Below, piece after piece: positions 46,901 to 58,930 of a stretch of 64,000 nt of DNA (position 1 is the stretch's first letter; each line of letters starts with the position of its first letter). The translations under genes and the position numbers were made by a program. Below the pieces are notes generated by a model. That model worked only from the letters and a program-made list of their open reading frames with translations. It was not told the origin of the DNA and did not search any database. This DNA is from Macquaria australasica (taxonomy: Eukaryota > Chordata > Actinopteri > Centrarchiformes > Percichthyidae), in contig SEMN01000016.1 of assembly GCA_005408345.1 (NCBI GenBank), positions 2,356,001 to 2,420,000 of the forward strand, written 5' to 3'.

Positions 46901-49160
46901 GAGATGACTCGAGGACCACAGTCAGATTTGTATTTATTTTTTTAATTTTGCTCTGTTTTCCAAGAGTTATAACTGTAGTCTCACAGATACACCCCTTTTG
47001 TGCAGGGTTTCCCCCAAAGAAATGGTTAGCGTATGTGGTAAATTGTGATGATACAATTCCAGCTAATAAAAAAATCAGACACAACACTCTCAACTCATGA
47101 TAAGACCTTGAAGACTGGGTGTTGGATCCTTGATGTAGTGACTAATTAAAAAGAAAAACTAGGACAGCACTCCAGTATGACTTTTTAATATTGCCACATG
47201 GACGTTTCAGGCAAGACGCCCTTCTTCAGCGTGTATTCTGGCAGCTTAAGTCCACGAGTCCAGCTGATCAATATGAACTTTAAACTAACTTAAAATAAAT
47301 GTAGACTGTTGGGTAAAACTTGGCTGCTTGGATTATTTACTGCAAAGCAAACCTATGACGTGATCGAACAATTAATCACCCACTGAGCTGAATCAGACAG
47401 ATCCTGATGCATCTCATCTCGTTATCCATGTTAGATGATGGTTTAAACAGCCGCCTCACTCATTAGAAATATGTGGCCTTTGCTGTGTGATGAAGCAACA
47501 CTGCTTCAGTTTTTAACGCAGCGGGTGTGCATTCAGACGTTGCTGTATAGATTTACTTTGAAGTTAGCGGTATTGAAATGAGTAACAAGAAAACAAGCAT
47601 TGAATATGTTGCTTGGGCATATTTGCATACCGCGAAAGATACTGGGTATATGTTACTGTGTGAATCAACACATCAAATGCTCAGTCAGTAGGTACAAGAA
47701 CTGCAACTAATGATTATCTTGATTATCAATCAGTCTGCTGATTATTTTCTTGATTTATCAACTAATCGTTTGGTCTATAAAATGTGAGAAATTAGTGAAA
47801 AATGCTTATTATAATTTCCCAGAGCCCAAGTTGACATATATAATTGTGTTGTGTTGTTCAACCAGCAGTCCAAAACCCAAAGATATTTAGTTTACTGTAA
47901 CAAGAAAGAAAACCACCAAATATTCACACTTTAGATGCTAAAACCTGTGAATATTTGTCATTTCAGCTTAAGAAAAAATTACTAAAGCGATTACTCGATT
48001 ATCAAGATTGTTGCTAATTAATTTTCTGTTGATCAACTAATCGATTAATTGAGTAATTGTTTCACCTCTAATTTGTTCTGTGTGTTGAATCAGTTCAAAG
48101 TTCAAACAACCAATCTAGCTTCAGGATTAAATCAGAGACAGAGAGAAAGTGTTAATCAACCGAATGAGAAAAGAAAACCCCCACTTCATCTCAATCATCA
48201 AAATTACCAGATGACATCACTGAACATCCAGAGTCACATTTGTGTTTCTTGGTTATGTTTTGTATTGATTGATGTTCACAATCAAGATAAGCAAATTAAG
48301 TGGAAATTAGTTTCACACAAATGACGTTGCTGTGTCCTCCACCCTTTGCTGTATTTGAACAGAGACAGTAACTCAAGATTGAGGTTTGCCTTAAGTGCAG
48401 CCGCTCACATCCATAATCAGTGGCAGACCTCAGGGTCCGAGGCTCGTAAGGCAATTTTGCAAATCAATGAGTATGACATCAATCACAACGATCAGTGAGG
48501 TAAGATTTAAAATTGGGTTTTGTTAAGGTTTGGTTGGAAATGAGTCTCTCACACACACACACACACACACCACAGACAGCGAAGAGCACCACCTCCTCCC
48601 CTTTAAGTTCTTGCCAGAGGCAGAACGACTGTTGGCTGCTCCTGCGGCTGAGATTAAACTAACAGAGCGCCCCCCCACCCGCTGCTGGGAAATGAAGTGT
48701 GTTAAAGCCTGGCGCCTTCTGCGGTCCTCGGGGGATTGGGTCAGATGAAGATTTAAGCAGATCCTATTTCTTTGAGCTAGTAAATAAATACTGTCTTATC
48801 TTATTGACTGATTGACAAACTGCCAGTCTCTCTTCCACTTCTACATTCCCTTTCTTTATTTCATTCTCCCACCACCACCACCCCTCTTCCTCTTCACACA
48901 CACTTCCTTTCTTTCATAATTTCTCAATTATTATTTCTTTTACCCTCCTCACACCTTTCACACGCTCTCTTGTTTTGTTTTTCTCCCCTCCTCCCCTGTT
49001 TCAGGAGGACGATGGTCTGCGGATGAGGAAGAGTAACATGATGTCATCTCAGCACTCCTCAGTTGGCATGAAAAAAGAGGAGGGGTTGAGCGCCCGCACG
49101 GTGGCCCTCATCATGCTCTTCTTTGTGGTGGGCATCATCGTGGGCAAGTTGGTCTTGTAG
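31923..49160 (+). CDS. vapb: VAMP-associated protein B, ER membrane contact-site receptor (6 coding exons)
   Basis: The exons are 31923-31980, 38488-38640, 44136-44239, 45502-45582, 46715-46894 and 49005-49160, joining in phase to 243 residues, the human VAPB length. The N-terminal MSP domain contains the invariant stretch TTAPRRYCVRPNSG. Pro56, the residue changed in human ALS8, is present, as are the FFAT-motif-binding Lys87 and Met89 (HKFMVQ). A coiled coil follows (EVKKIMEECKRLQ to REENKQI, about 160-195). A C-terminal tail anchor with a GIIVG dimerisation motif ends KLVL. VAPB sits in the ER and tethers FFAT proteins at contacts with endosomes, mitochondria and Golgi. VAPA was rejected because the start EQVLLLEPQHELKF and the SARTVALIMLFFVVG anchor follow VAPB. 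Intron 1 is 6.5 kb and carries a recent SINE. Confidence 0.97.
36206..36565 (+). mobile_element. tRNA-derived SINE with intact target-site duplication
   Basis: The head carries RNA polymerase III promoter boxes: an A-box-like GTGCAGTGGTTAGC and a B box GGTTCGCACCC. The tail ends GATAAGCGGTAAAG then AAAATGGATGG. An 11-base direct repeat ATTAGGCTAAT flanks it exactly at 36195-36205 and 36566-36576. It sits in vapb intron 1, sense to the gene. Confidence 0.9.
37941..37982. repeat. (ATT)n microsatellite
   Basis: Fourteen uninterrupted TTA/ATT units in vapb intron 1. Confidence 0.95.
38739..39012 (-). mobile_element. Family A MITE-like repeat, degenerate
   Basis: It begins GCTGAAACAATGAATTGATC and holds GAGATTTTATAGACCACATG before TAGCTGTACCTCC. 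It is more diverged than the copies at 41452 and 47698. Confidence 0.45.
41452..41759 (-). mobile_element. Family A MITE-like repeat, full length
   Basis: It runs from AGAGCTGAAACAATTAG to AGTAGTTGCAGCCCT with ATTAATCAGTTAATCGATGG and GGCATTTCATAGACCAAGCA. It is the best-preserved reverse-orientation copy. Confidence 0.7.
43505..43995. mobile_element. DNA-transposon-like fragment and adjoining repeat tail
   Basis: CAGTGGTTCCCAACCTTTTT at 43506 is typical of hAT non-autonomous termini. The segment 43855-43995 (TTGTTGCATCTCTCCGCCCC, GGCATAAAGTGCCCAAAAAA) resembles the 3' part of another common fish repeat. Borders are uncertain and the two may be separate insertions. Confidence 0.4.
44240..45501 (+). 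other. vapb intron 3
   Basis: 1.3 kb of AT-rich intron. No exon or recognised repeat family was seen. Confidence 0.6.
45583..46714 (+). other. vapb intron 4 with a long pyrimidine tract
   Basis: The stretch 45930-46170 is strongly C/T-biased on the plus strand, with CTCTTTC/TCCTC words. It makes long open frames on both strands through low complexity, and none is a credible gene. Confidence 0.65.
47140..47230. mobile_element. Possible mobile-element fragment
   Basis: The words ATTGCCACATGGACGTTTCA and GCCCTTCTTCAGCGTGTA resemble an interspersed fish repeat I have seen often but cannot assign. Only one copy is in the window. Confidence 0.3.
47698..48069 (+). mobile_element. Family A MITE-like repeat, full length, forward
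   Basis: It starts ACTGCAACTAATGATTATC and contains TTTGGTCTATAAAATGTGAG and CCAAAACCCAAAGATATTTA. It ends AATTGTTTCACCTCT, with CGATTAAT-type words at both ends that can pair. It is about 370 bases long. Confidence 0.7.
48550..48573. repeat. (CA)n microsatellite
   Basis: Twelve CA units in vapb intron 5. Confidence 0.9.
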
Positions 49161-51100
49161 ACGGCAGCGCAGTTCGGTCGGCCGCAGCATGCTTTTGGGG
49201 GACGAAAACAAACACGGGATCTGGGATTTTGGATCAGAAATGCCATATCTGCTGGGTGGGGGGGGGTGGTACTAGTTTTGATTCAGTCTTATTTATGTAA
49301 AAAATTTTAAAAGTAATGTATGAGAGAGAGAAAAAAAAGAAGAAAAAACGATTCACCATCTTATGAACAAACCTACTGTTATAGGTCTTGCCTCTACGTA
49401 ATCATCACATAATCATTCTGGCCCTCTCCCCAAAGTTTCATGTATACAGATGACTGGTTCTGTGGGTGGGGGGGGTAACGGAAACATGATTTAATGCTAG
49501 TGATTCAGACCAATGGATTTTCTAACACCGGCGAGGTAGTGTTGGTGTGATTGAGTCAGTTTGCAATTGTGTGAATGTCATTTTAGTGTATTGTTGTTTC
49601 TTTTTCTAAATGACGGAGGCCAGAGCCTATGTATATGTATACGTAATCCCCCCCACTGTACAGTATATCCAGGTGTTCCTTCCAGCTAAACCCCCTTTAA
49701 GGAAGGGATTTACCAGAGAGACGATCATCCACACAGTCGGGGTTACACACAGGGCTATCAAACTGACTCCTCCAATCAGAGGCTTTGTCAAAATCAGCTT
49801 GTCTTTGATTGTTGAGGAACCTTGATCAGTGTATGAAACACTATACCATAGGTATTTTCTTTCCTCGTGTCCTTTTTATTTTCACTCCTACCTTATGCCC
49901 GTCACCTCTCACTCAGTGCTCACGACATCCCCAGGTGTCGGCGGGGGATGTTTGATTGCATGCGTTCACACAGTGTGTTGCATCTGGACTTTTGAATCTA
50001 ATTTAATTGCTTTTATAATGGTGATAATAATATGTCATTTGGCTGTAGGTTTGCACAACGACATTTTTTTTTGCTGATTTCTTTCTCTCTTTTGTGTTTT
50101 GTTGCATTTTTCATGATTTTAAGTAATTTTTTTTGTTTGTTTTAAGAGTTGAAGCGTTTCAGAATATTGCAGCTACCAGAAATGAGCTCCAGATTTGTAG
50201 GATTAGATCATTTCTGTAAATGTTCTCCAGATGAAAGCCTTGCCTTGTGACCTGTTTGGGCAAGTTATTCTCAGGCCATGATGGAGGTACATATACAGTA
50301 CATTAACATATATATATCTATATACATGCACACACACAGAAAGCATACATATACATATATAGAAACCACAAATGGACAGAAGGTGCATGTAGACGTGAAT
50401 GGTTATGTGTTTCCTTGACAACAGCAACAACACCAAGGTCCTGTTACTTGGTCTTTTCCATGTCTTTTATGTTTTCTCATATTTTCCTACTGAGCCATAC
50501 ATTTGTTAACATTCTGTTTTGTTTGGGGCAAATGTATGTCAGAGATCAACTGAGTGTTTTAAGCTGCCTGCTCCAGTTCTCCACTGCTGGTGAGTTTGCT
50601 GTTTTCTTTTTTTCCCCTCTCCACTGCAGGCCTGTGTTCAGTTTTTGGTGTTTGTTCAGCATTTATCCGTTGCTTATTAATGTTATAGCCTCACTGCATT
50701 TGAAGTCGTGTTCATTTTTAAATGCACAAAGATTACGAGTGTCTCACCTTTGATCTTCCTGCAGTATACAAGGTTTTCTGGGGGTTTTTCTCATGCAAGA
50801 GGGGGGAAAGCTTATAGCCTTGAGGGGACCACATGATGACATTGTACTGTTCCAGAGACGATGGTTATTTTTTTGTCAGAAATAAACAAACAAAAAAACT
50901 CTCAAATTGTTTCATCTCCAAATTTGCATGAGGAAATAAAAAGCAGTGGAGAGCGTCATTCTGCTTTGCAATATTTGACTTTGTTAATCTGAGAGAAAAA
51001 ATGACAAAATGCCACCATCTTTTCATCTTAAGTGGAGTGGAAGACGATGGATCTGACTGGTGGGGAAGAGATTAAAATAAACATGAGCTTGTGTTTCTAC
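49161..51100 (+). other. vapb: 3' UTR of vapb
   Basis: After the TAG stop the sequence is T-rich and non-coding, with AATAAA signals at 50881-50886, 50935-50940 and 51076-51081. The last is preceded by ATTAAA. The expected UTR is therefore 1.7 to 1.9 kb. No repeat family was recognised in the first 1.7 kb, which suits transcribed UTR. Confidence 0.55.
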
Positions 51101-51701
51101 TGTATCTCTGTAAAGTTGTTGGGTTGAGGATGACTTGCTGCTTAGAGGGAGGGCAGAGCAGACCTGAGCTACAGTCCCATTTTGGGTTATCAGACCTGGG
51201 TCACATAGTACTTGCAGAAAATTCTTCTTGTTCAGTCAATCCTGGTTGGAGTATTAGAACATTTTACTTAAGGAAAATATTCCAAAAGTACCAGAATATA
51301 CTGTTATGTGATTAAGAATTTACTGCTGTCCTGCTCTGATGCAGTAAACCCCACCAAGTAGGATTGTGGTACTCCAAATAGGATTAAACAAACGATGATT
51401 ACGTGTAAATACTAATTGATCCAGGCCCGGTTGTAAAACACACTACACTGACCTGTTCTGGAGTCTCTGACCATCACCGTGATCAATGTAAGCAGTCGGC
51501 AAACTGTTTTGTATGTATATAAATAAATAAATAAATAAGTCTATCTGAGAAGAAGATTAATATTCCTAGTCAAGTAGTCTGGTGTATAAAAACAACCCAA
51601 CCTGGTTGGACTATGTAGCATCTTAATAAATTAAATGAATAAAGCCCCTACCTAACCGTGTGAAGTCATTTCCTGTTATGCACACAGGCTACAAGGTGCA
51701 C

Positions 51702-51710
<9 letters not shown>

Positions 51711-51750
<40 letters not shown>
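51711..51750. repeat. (TA)n(CA)n compound microsatellite
   Basis: TA units pass directly into CA units in the intergenic DNA just past the vapb 3' UTR. Confidence 0.9.
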
Positions 51751-52434
51751 GTATGTGAAAGCAAAAGCATTTGAGGGTTGTTGTTTTTATTCACATTAGG
51801 CTGAGAGTTTGCCGGAGTGATTACAAGAGAAAAACATTGTAAGGACAGCACACGCCCTATCACAGAAAATATAATGCGGGCTGTTAAGAGACACTACTCT
51901 CTACTCTTTCTGCTCTCATCACAGCCAGAGCCAGCTGCCACTGACATCCAAAGCCTTGCTGGTTTGTTAGTTGCTACCACTTTGCTTGATTTGGCAGAAC
52001 CACAATTTGCACTGGGATAAGAGTGTTAAAATATATAGCTGCAAGGAAATTAATTACCCCTTGGATTTCTACTTCTGCAGTTGTGGTGTCGAGTAAAATA
52101 AAATCCTGGTGATTCATCCAGCGTTATTGTATCAGTAACAACCAGACAGCGTTTCTGTCTGCACCTCATGGTCGGAGTTTGTGTCAGGAACCCCGCGGCG
52201 TGCACCTGGGCCCGGTAGCTGCTCAGCTGTTTGGCTTGGCCACAGCAAGACACAGCTGCGAACTCAATGGTGGAAACCAACCAATGTTAGATTTACATTT
52301 CTTCATTCTGTTGGGAAATAATCCATTTCCAAGGTAAATCACAGAGGAATGTTTCAAAATACTGAAAAGACGAAAATTACAAGATGTCCTGACGTTTGCT
52401 GCTCACCTGAAGAAGAGGTCAAAGAGGCAGCAAC

Positions 52435-52805
52435 AGACATTTTGGTCTTGACCGTAATGTTTCCAGGAAACCAGCAGAGACTCCAGGAAGTCACTGCTCC
52501 TGGCCAAGAAATAGTCCGGCACTAATCTCCCCCATAAAACCAAATTTATCGTTTTAACATTTCATTTTTGTATGGATTAAACAAACAAGAGCTTCAGGCT
52601 CACTCATTAACACATTATATGGCTGGTAGGCAGATTTTGTTATCTTTGGACAGAGCTAAGCTAGCTATTTCCCTCTCTTTCCATTCTTTATACTAATGTT
52701 TAGCTAACCAGCTGCTAGCCGTAGCTTTATATTTATTGTACAGACAGAGTGGTATCAGTCTTCTCATCTAACTCTCAACGTGTATTTCAGAAAATGTCGA
52801 ATTTT
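52435..52805. mobile_element. Family B interspersed repeat
   Basis: It contains GACTCCAGGAAGTCACTG, GGATTAAACAAACAAGAG, TTAGCTAACCAGCTGCTAGC and TCTCATCTAACTCTCAACG, the same word order as at 24335 and 55705. Confidence 0.65.
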
Positions 52806-54339
52806 TGCTTTTTTTTAAGTGAGTGTAAAGTGCAGTGCAAATCCTGCATCTCAGACTGTTTTGCCCCTTTAGCCCTTTTGTTTTGTGCTGTATGTGTACA
52901 AATATTTTTGTTTTTCTTCTGACCTTATTTAAACCCAGAAGACTAATGAAGTGGTAACCTCTCCCTTTGCCACACGCGATGAAGGTGACACACGGAAATG
53001 ACAATAATTGGATCGCAAAGTACAAAACAAAGTACAAACTGTTACAAAAAACTAATAACTGAAATCCAAATAGATATAGATAATAATATGAACATCCATC
53101 GTATTTAACTCTTTACAGCTGGAGTCTCTGAGACTCCAAACTGAAGTTTTGTGTCATTTTCTGTAGCGGACTTCAGAAACTATCATCAGTTCAAAATCAA
53201 GTTTTTAAGCAAGTCTCAAAAGTTTAGGAAAAGTCATGAAGTATCAAGCTGTAAAATGTTGTAAAGAAGGGACAGAGTAGGGTTAAGAAAAGCAGCTATT
53301 CAATGACATATTCATTGGTGAAAGTGTAGTCTGAGATCATAACACACAAATTTGACATCTTACTAACCATAGCAAGGACAACGCAATAGTCAAAACTAAA
53401 ATGTGCATTAGGAAAGTGCTTAGAAGAGATCTTACCCTTTTCCTTGACTTTATCCTGCACTATCCTGAACTGGTGGTTCTTATTCATATTGACCACAAGG
53501 AAGCCACACCAGATAGTTATCTCTGACCCTTGTACAGGATGTCTTCTTTGTGCCCCAGACTGTTTTATCCTCTGTTCAGAGGCTTTGACTGATCTCTAAC
53601 CATCTGCCTCGCTCCCGCCCGTTTCAGTGAATCTGGTCTTCATTCACGTCTGCAAAACAAACCTGATGTCTGGCTGAGCTTCAACGTTGTAAAACTTATA
53701 AAACATTTAATTATGCATCAGCTTGACACACTTCTATTCTTGGTGTTAACTGTTTGCCATGATTACTTTTGGCAACGTGATGAGTATTGTTTTACACTGT
53801 TGTTAAAGTATACAGAGAAAACAATCCATCTCCTGCTTCATGGACAGGTTTTACATATTTGGCATGTTTAGGCTGTATATACTCTTAATTTATTTTCCTT
53901 CTCAAAGTTGCGCAAGTGAAACAAAATACTCTGCATGGCATAGTCATTTGGCACACAAATAAGCCAAATTTCATGCAAATTTTCTACTTACAAGAGATCC
54001 CTGTAAGAGTTTTGGGGCCATAACTGTTTGAAAAGGACTCGCAGCGTGCCAGAAAGGTTGGAGGCAGAACAACTGGCAGCAAGGGACGCAGTCTGGAAGA
54101 ATCGGCCTGCGACAGATCTCTCCAGCAAAAACCCTATTCAATCATTTGTGTGATCTTAACCCTAGAACAGAAACATGACCTGATTTAACAAGCCACCAGA
54201 ACTGACAGATAGCTCTTAGGGGGAATGCTTCTGTCAAAACAAGTCCCAAAGGCAACAAATATGTTAAAAAGGTTGTCTCATACTGGATGATGCACGTTAC
54301 TGTCCATCTGTTATGTTTTTATTGTTTTTTGCGTCCTGC

Positions 54340-54740
54340 AGTTGTAGAAAGTAACTACATTTACTTAAGTACTATACTTAAGTACAGTTTTAAAGTACTT
54401 TTACTTCTGTATTTCCATGTTATGATACTTTATACTTCTACTCCACCACATTTGAGAGGGAAATATTGTACTTTTTACTCCACCACATTCATTTGAATAG
54501 GGGAAGGGGAAAAAATAGGATTTTGAAAAGTAAGGGGAACAGTGGAAATTCCTGTAATATATAACAATATATCAGTCTCAGTGGCCATTTTTCTGCAAAA
54601 CAAGTACATTTAGCTGTTTATACTTCTGTACTTTTACATCAGTAGGATTTTGAATGCAGGACTTTTACCTGTAATGGAGTATATTTACATTGTTGTATTG
54701 GTACTTTTACCTCAGTAAAAGATCTGAATACTTCTTCTAC
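54340..54740. mobile_element. Interspersed repeat rich in ACTTTTAC/AAGTAC words (family E)
   Basis: Recurrent words TACTTAAGTA, GTACTTTTACTTCTGTA and CTACTCCACCACATTTGAG repeat across 400 bases and again near the right end (TTTTACCTCAGTAAAAGATC). I know this as a common teleost interspersed repeat; only one copy is here. Confidence 0.55.
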
Positions 54741-55382
54741 CTCTGGCGTCATGATAGATGAGGAATTCATTTTGAGAAGAAGAAAATTACGGGCTGGAAT
54801 GTGGTGTTGGACAGGCGGGATCTGTTCAGTAGTTGGTTAAGTATATGAGCATGAGGTCATGACAGAGAGGAGCCCATTTTTTTGTTTGGCATGAGATCAA
54901 GCAGGAAAGTGCAGTGGCTGCCCCATGCTGCAGCTCTGTGGGCAAAACACAGCGCTTTGTTCATTTTTCCCTGAGCCAAGAGGACACATTTTTCAATAGA
55001 AACTCATTTGTTTCAACTGAGCCAGCCAACTTATGGCTGATGTTATCTTTTATGGGGCAGCTGTAGCTCATATTCTTATAGAAATAATTGGATTTTCTTA
55101 ACAGAGCCTGAAATTTGAATGAGCGAGAGAGGTTGGACGCTACCCGTACTACTGCAGTGATGTCATCTCAATGATGTGTGTGTGCATTAACTGCATATGC
55201 ACAATTTTTATGGGAAGGCAGGAGATGGGACCTCTGCTGTATTTTCTATTGAGTCTCTGTCCAAAAGCAGCACTGTGTCTTTCTTTTACCAGAACATTTG
55301 TCAGACTAAACCACCAAATTGTTTGTGGTTTGGAAACTTGGTTTAGCTGAAAGGAAACTCCTTAGGGCTTGTTTTGTTTTCC

Positions 55383-55401
55383 TTTTTTTTTTTTTTTTTT
55401 T
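55383..55401. repeat. T homopolymer
   Basis: An uninterrupted run of about 19 T in intergenic DNA. Confidence 0.9.
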
Positions 55402-55704
55402 ACAGTCTATAGGAACATTCTTCCTAAAGTCATATGAAGAGTTTGAGTCTTTTATGGTCCTACTTCAGAGAGAAGGCTACAGAAAGTGAAGCAACAAACT
55501 CAAGAGATCCATTTTTGCTTTCCCTCTTGAGGGATGAGCTTCCTCATTACATTTGTTGCTGGACTGACATAGTTTTGAACTTTACTTTTAGTCTGGAGGA
55601 TTTCAACTGCTTGTTCAGTGAAGGAATTTTAAATTCTTGTACTGCTTTTACTTGGTTTCCTGTTAAAATACAGAGCAATGCAAATGCTACAGGATTTTTC
55701 TTTC

Positions 55705-56092
55705 TTAAAGGACTTATCGGCACTTTGGGGAATGAGAAGATCGATACCACTCTAACATCTGTCTGTTAAATCTAAAGCAACAGCAAGGAGAAGGTTAGCA
55801 TAGCTTAACTTAACATAAAGAGTGGGGGAAACAACTAGCCTGGCCTCTGTTTTTTGTACACTTCAGTTTTTGAACGGATTAACGTTAAACAAATGACATA
55901 TAACGTGAATTAGTGAACTTCAAACATGTTGGAGGCAGACACACGCTGTTTCCCCCTGCTTCCAGTCTTTATGCTAAGCTAAGCAGCTGCTGGCTGTAGC
56001 GTAATACTTATGAGAGTTGATATTTTCATCAAAATCTGGGCAAGAAAGCAAATAAGCATATTTCCCAAAATTTTGGAACTATTTTTTTAATT
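55705..56092. mobile_element. Family B interspersed repeat
   Basis: It begins near AAGGACTTATCGGCACTTTG, holds CGGATTAACGTTAAACAAAT and TTCCAGTCTTTATGCTAAGC, and ends with AAGCATATTTCCCAAAATTT. Confidence 0.6.
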
Positions 56093-56197
56093 GAGCTCCA
56101 AGACTTATACAAGGTCTAATCAACTGTGCTTCAGGGGTTTAATGTCCTCAGAGATCAACATTATTTTAGATAGTGACTCAAAATATCAGACTGCTGT

Positions 56198-56199
<2 letters not shown>

Positions 56200-56236
<37 letters not shown>
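56200..56236. repeat. (CA)n microsatellite
   Basis: About 18 uninterrupted CA units in intergenic DNA. Confidence 0.95.
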
Positions 56237-56239
<3 letters not shown>

Positions 56240-57159
56240 CCATCCAGAATGCAATCATGCTTGCTTTTTTTACTTTACTAACTAAATGAGGTCTGTGTTT
56301 TATCTTTTTTCTTTTTCTTTTTTTTGTTTCTGTTGTTCAGTGGATGCATTCAATAAGCCAATAGGCCTGATTGCTAACAGGTTGGCCCTGCGCTCCTCTC
56401 TGCCTTAACAGTCTCTCTACTTTATGGCGCGCAACAGAAACCGCAAACAGACGGTCATCATCACCACCCATCCGTCTCCAGCACACAACAACCTGGGGTG
56501 GATCCGTGTGGTCGCTGCTGGATTCACTGGTAGAGAACAAGGACTTTAATGACAGATTCTGCACCTCTTTATACAGATAAATGCCACTCATCCACTCCCA
56601 GTTCTTCTTTGTCTCAGTCTGTGTTCTTTGTGTGCTGGCTTGGGGGGGTTACAGACCTATATTCTCCATCCAAGCCTGCAGGATGACCTCATGGGTCTAG
56701 CAGCTGCCATCACCATTCTCGCAGGAGTTAATAGGAACAGCATGTAGCCCCTGGAAAGGACTACTTCTCTCTTTCTTTCTCTTTCTTTTTCTGTCCCCAC
56801 TATTTGAATGCTAGAGAGTCAACCAACATCATTTTGCCTTCATTATTTATTTATGTATTTTTTACTGAAACCACAATTGTTTTCTCCCCCCTCATTTCCC
56901 CATTTTAAAGCTGCTTCACAGATGATAGCCTGCAGTGGAGAATTGTGTAATCTTACAGCCCCTGAAAAGTTGGTTTCAAATCTATAAGTGGCTATAATCA
57001 ATATTTTTAAATTAACACACAGAGAATTAGCCGTGTCTGCAGCTGTCAGCTTTATAGCGTCTTTCAGCTCATTGTTTTGGTTTTCCAGTCCGCAGCACAG
57101 CTTTACTGTTTTGTTTCAGTCTCACAGCTCTCATAGTGTTGTTTCCTGAAGGAGCAGGC

Positions 57160-57430
57160 TTCTGTTTTAGCATAAAAGCTATAAAAAACGACTGTACGCT
57201 ACCAACAAAGTTAGCGGCTAGCTTGTGAACATATTTAGCAGCTAAAGAGCCCCCAGGAGTTGGTGGAGACCATAAACAGAGCTACAAGAGAGTAAATATT
57301 GGACTTACATTCGTCAGGTGGCCAAAAACACGACTCCAAATAAATAATAATGTTGCTCTGTGTCTGCTGGATGTGTAAATAAGCAACTGTGTGCTATCAA
57401 GTTCACCATATCAACTTTATAAGATGATAA
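57160..57430 (+). mobile_element. Family D interspersed repeat
   Basis: Words AGGAGTTGGTGGAGACCATA, ATTGGACTTACATTCGTCAG and TGTGTCTGCTGGATGTGTAA. The copy at 62030-62400 reads the complementary words in the opposite direction (CTCTGTTTTGGTCTCTACCA, ACTCCTGAAGG). Confidence 0.55.
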
Positions 57431-58384
57431 TACAGCTAAAGTATTCATAAGCAACAATTAAAGTCATAATCCAGAGAAAAAACATCCTTAGTTGCTATTT
57501 ATTGAGAGTTTAACACTCAGAAACTCAGATAATCTGCCTTATCAGCTATCAACTATCATCAGATTCTGATCTGTCTCCACGCCCACTTAAAAACCAGTGA
57601 GAAGAGCACAGAGAAACCAAGAAATACATAAATCTGTCATGCCAAATACCCAGAACTGTTCTAACTTTGATAGATAATTGTGGGTTCATGTAGGATCTCA
57701 TATCTCACAGTAAGAAACTGATTGAGAAAATATGTCTTTAAAACATTTTGGTCAAATGTGCAATGTGTCTTTTTATGGAAAAACAGAAGAAGCACTTTCA
57801 GGATTTTGTTTTCATTCCTCACTGGTTCAAAACTACAGACTATTTGCAGACCATCATTTTGGGTGATATTCTGCACTAAGTTGAGTTGAACTGCCTGCCT
57901 GCAGTCATTTTGTTGAAGCAGGTGTCAGGATTTTACAAATGGAGGATATCTCTCCGTGGAGCACGACGCTTCACTTGCTTCAGTCATAACACTGAAAATC
58001 TGGAGCTATATATATTCTTCTGTTGTCTCCTAACTGCTGCTCCTCTCGGCTCATTTATTGTCAGAGCGACTGCGAAATCTATTTTGTTGGCTGACGTCTG
58101 TGCGTTCTCATGAAACACAGTGCATCCAATCTGATATCCTTCTGTGTGTTTTCAGCAGCTGGACCTGCACTGGAATGTCTTGTGTAATGTGTGAGCCATA
58201 TGACAGCTATATATCAAACAGGAGTACGCTCACCCACTATCTGGGCTTTGAATCAGACCACAGTACACCAGAGGGAGGACAAAATCCAGCTGATGCTACA
58301 GTCCCAATTTTCTGTTCGGTTCTTGAAATAAAACAGCAGCTTTGGGACACACCACAAGTAAACTTTCATTTTTTTCTTGTGCCG

Positions 58385-58930
58385 GTCGGTCCACCACTTT
58401 GGTCCAAACTGAAATATCTCAACAACTATTGGACGGATTGCTATGAACTTTTGTACAGACATTGATGGTCCCCAGAGGAGGACTCCTATTGACTTTGGTG
58501 ATCCTCTGACTTTTCCATTAGCGCCACCATGAGGTTCACATTTGTGGTTTTGACTGACATATCTCAACAACTATTGATGGATTGCCATGAAATTTGGTAC
58601 AGACTTTCACATCCCTTTCAGGAGAAATTGTAATATCTTTGGTGATCCTTTAACTTCTTATCTAGCGCCATCATTAGGTCAAAATTTCAATTTGTCCAAT
58701 ACTTTGGTTTATGACCACTACCTGCAAAACTAATGGCATTCCCATTAGTTTAACCATGCTTTGTTTTTAAGCGCTAATTATCAAATGTTAGCTTGCTAAC
58801 ACGCTAAACTAAGATGGTGAACATGGTAACCATTATACCTGCTAAACATCAGCATGTTAGCGTCGTCATTGTGAGCATGTTAGCATGTGTGCCTAAGTAC
58901 AGCCTCAAAGCTCTGCTAACATGGCTGTAG
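58385..58930 (+). mobile_element. Family C interspersed repeat
   Basis: It contains two tandem versions of ATATCTCAACAACTATTG, followed by TGCCATGAAATTTGGTACAG and TAGCGCCA(C/T)CAT. It ends in a stretch rich in GCTAAC/CATGTTAGC. A shorter reverse copy is at 23085. Confidence 0.65.

Larger units (their letters stand above)
46895..49004 (+). other. vapb intron 5
   Basis: 2.1 kb with a probable repeat fragment at about 47140-47230, a full family A repeat at 47698 and a (CA)n at 48550-48573. No further exon was seen. Confidence 0.6.

Noticed and set aside
31923..49160. VAPA instead of VAPB
   Set aside because: The VAPA N terminus (extra residues before AKHEQILVLDP) and its anchor differ. The length of 243 and the tail match VAPB.
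56341..56600. Possible coding exon reading MARNRNRKQTVIITTHPSP
   Set aside because: The frame is short, overlaps other open frames on both strands, has no recognised family and no partner exons. It may be worth a BLAST but is not supported.
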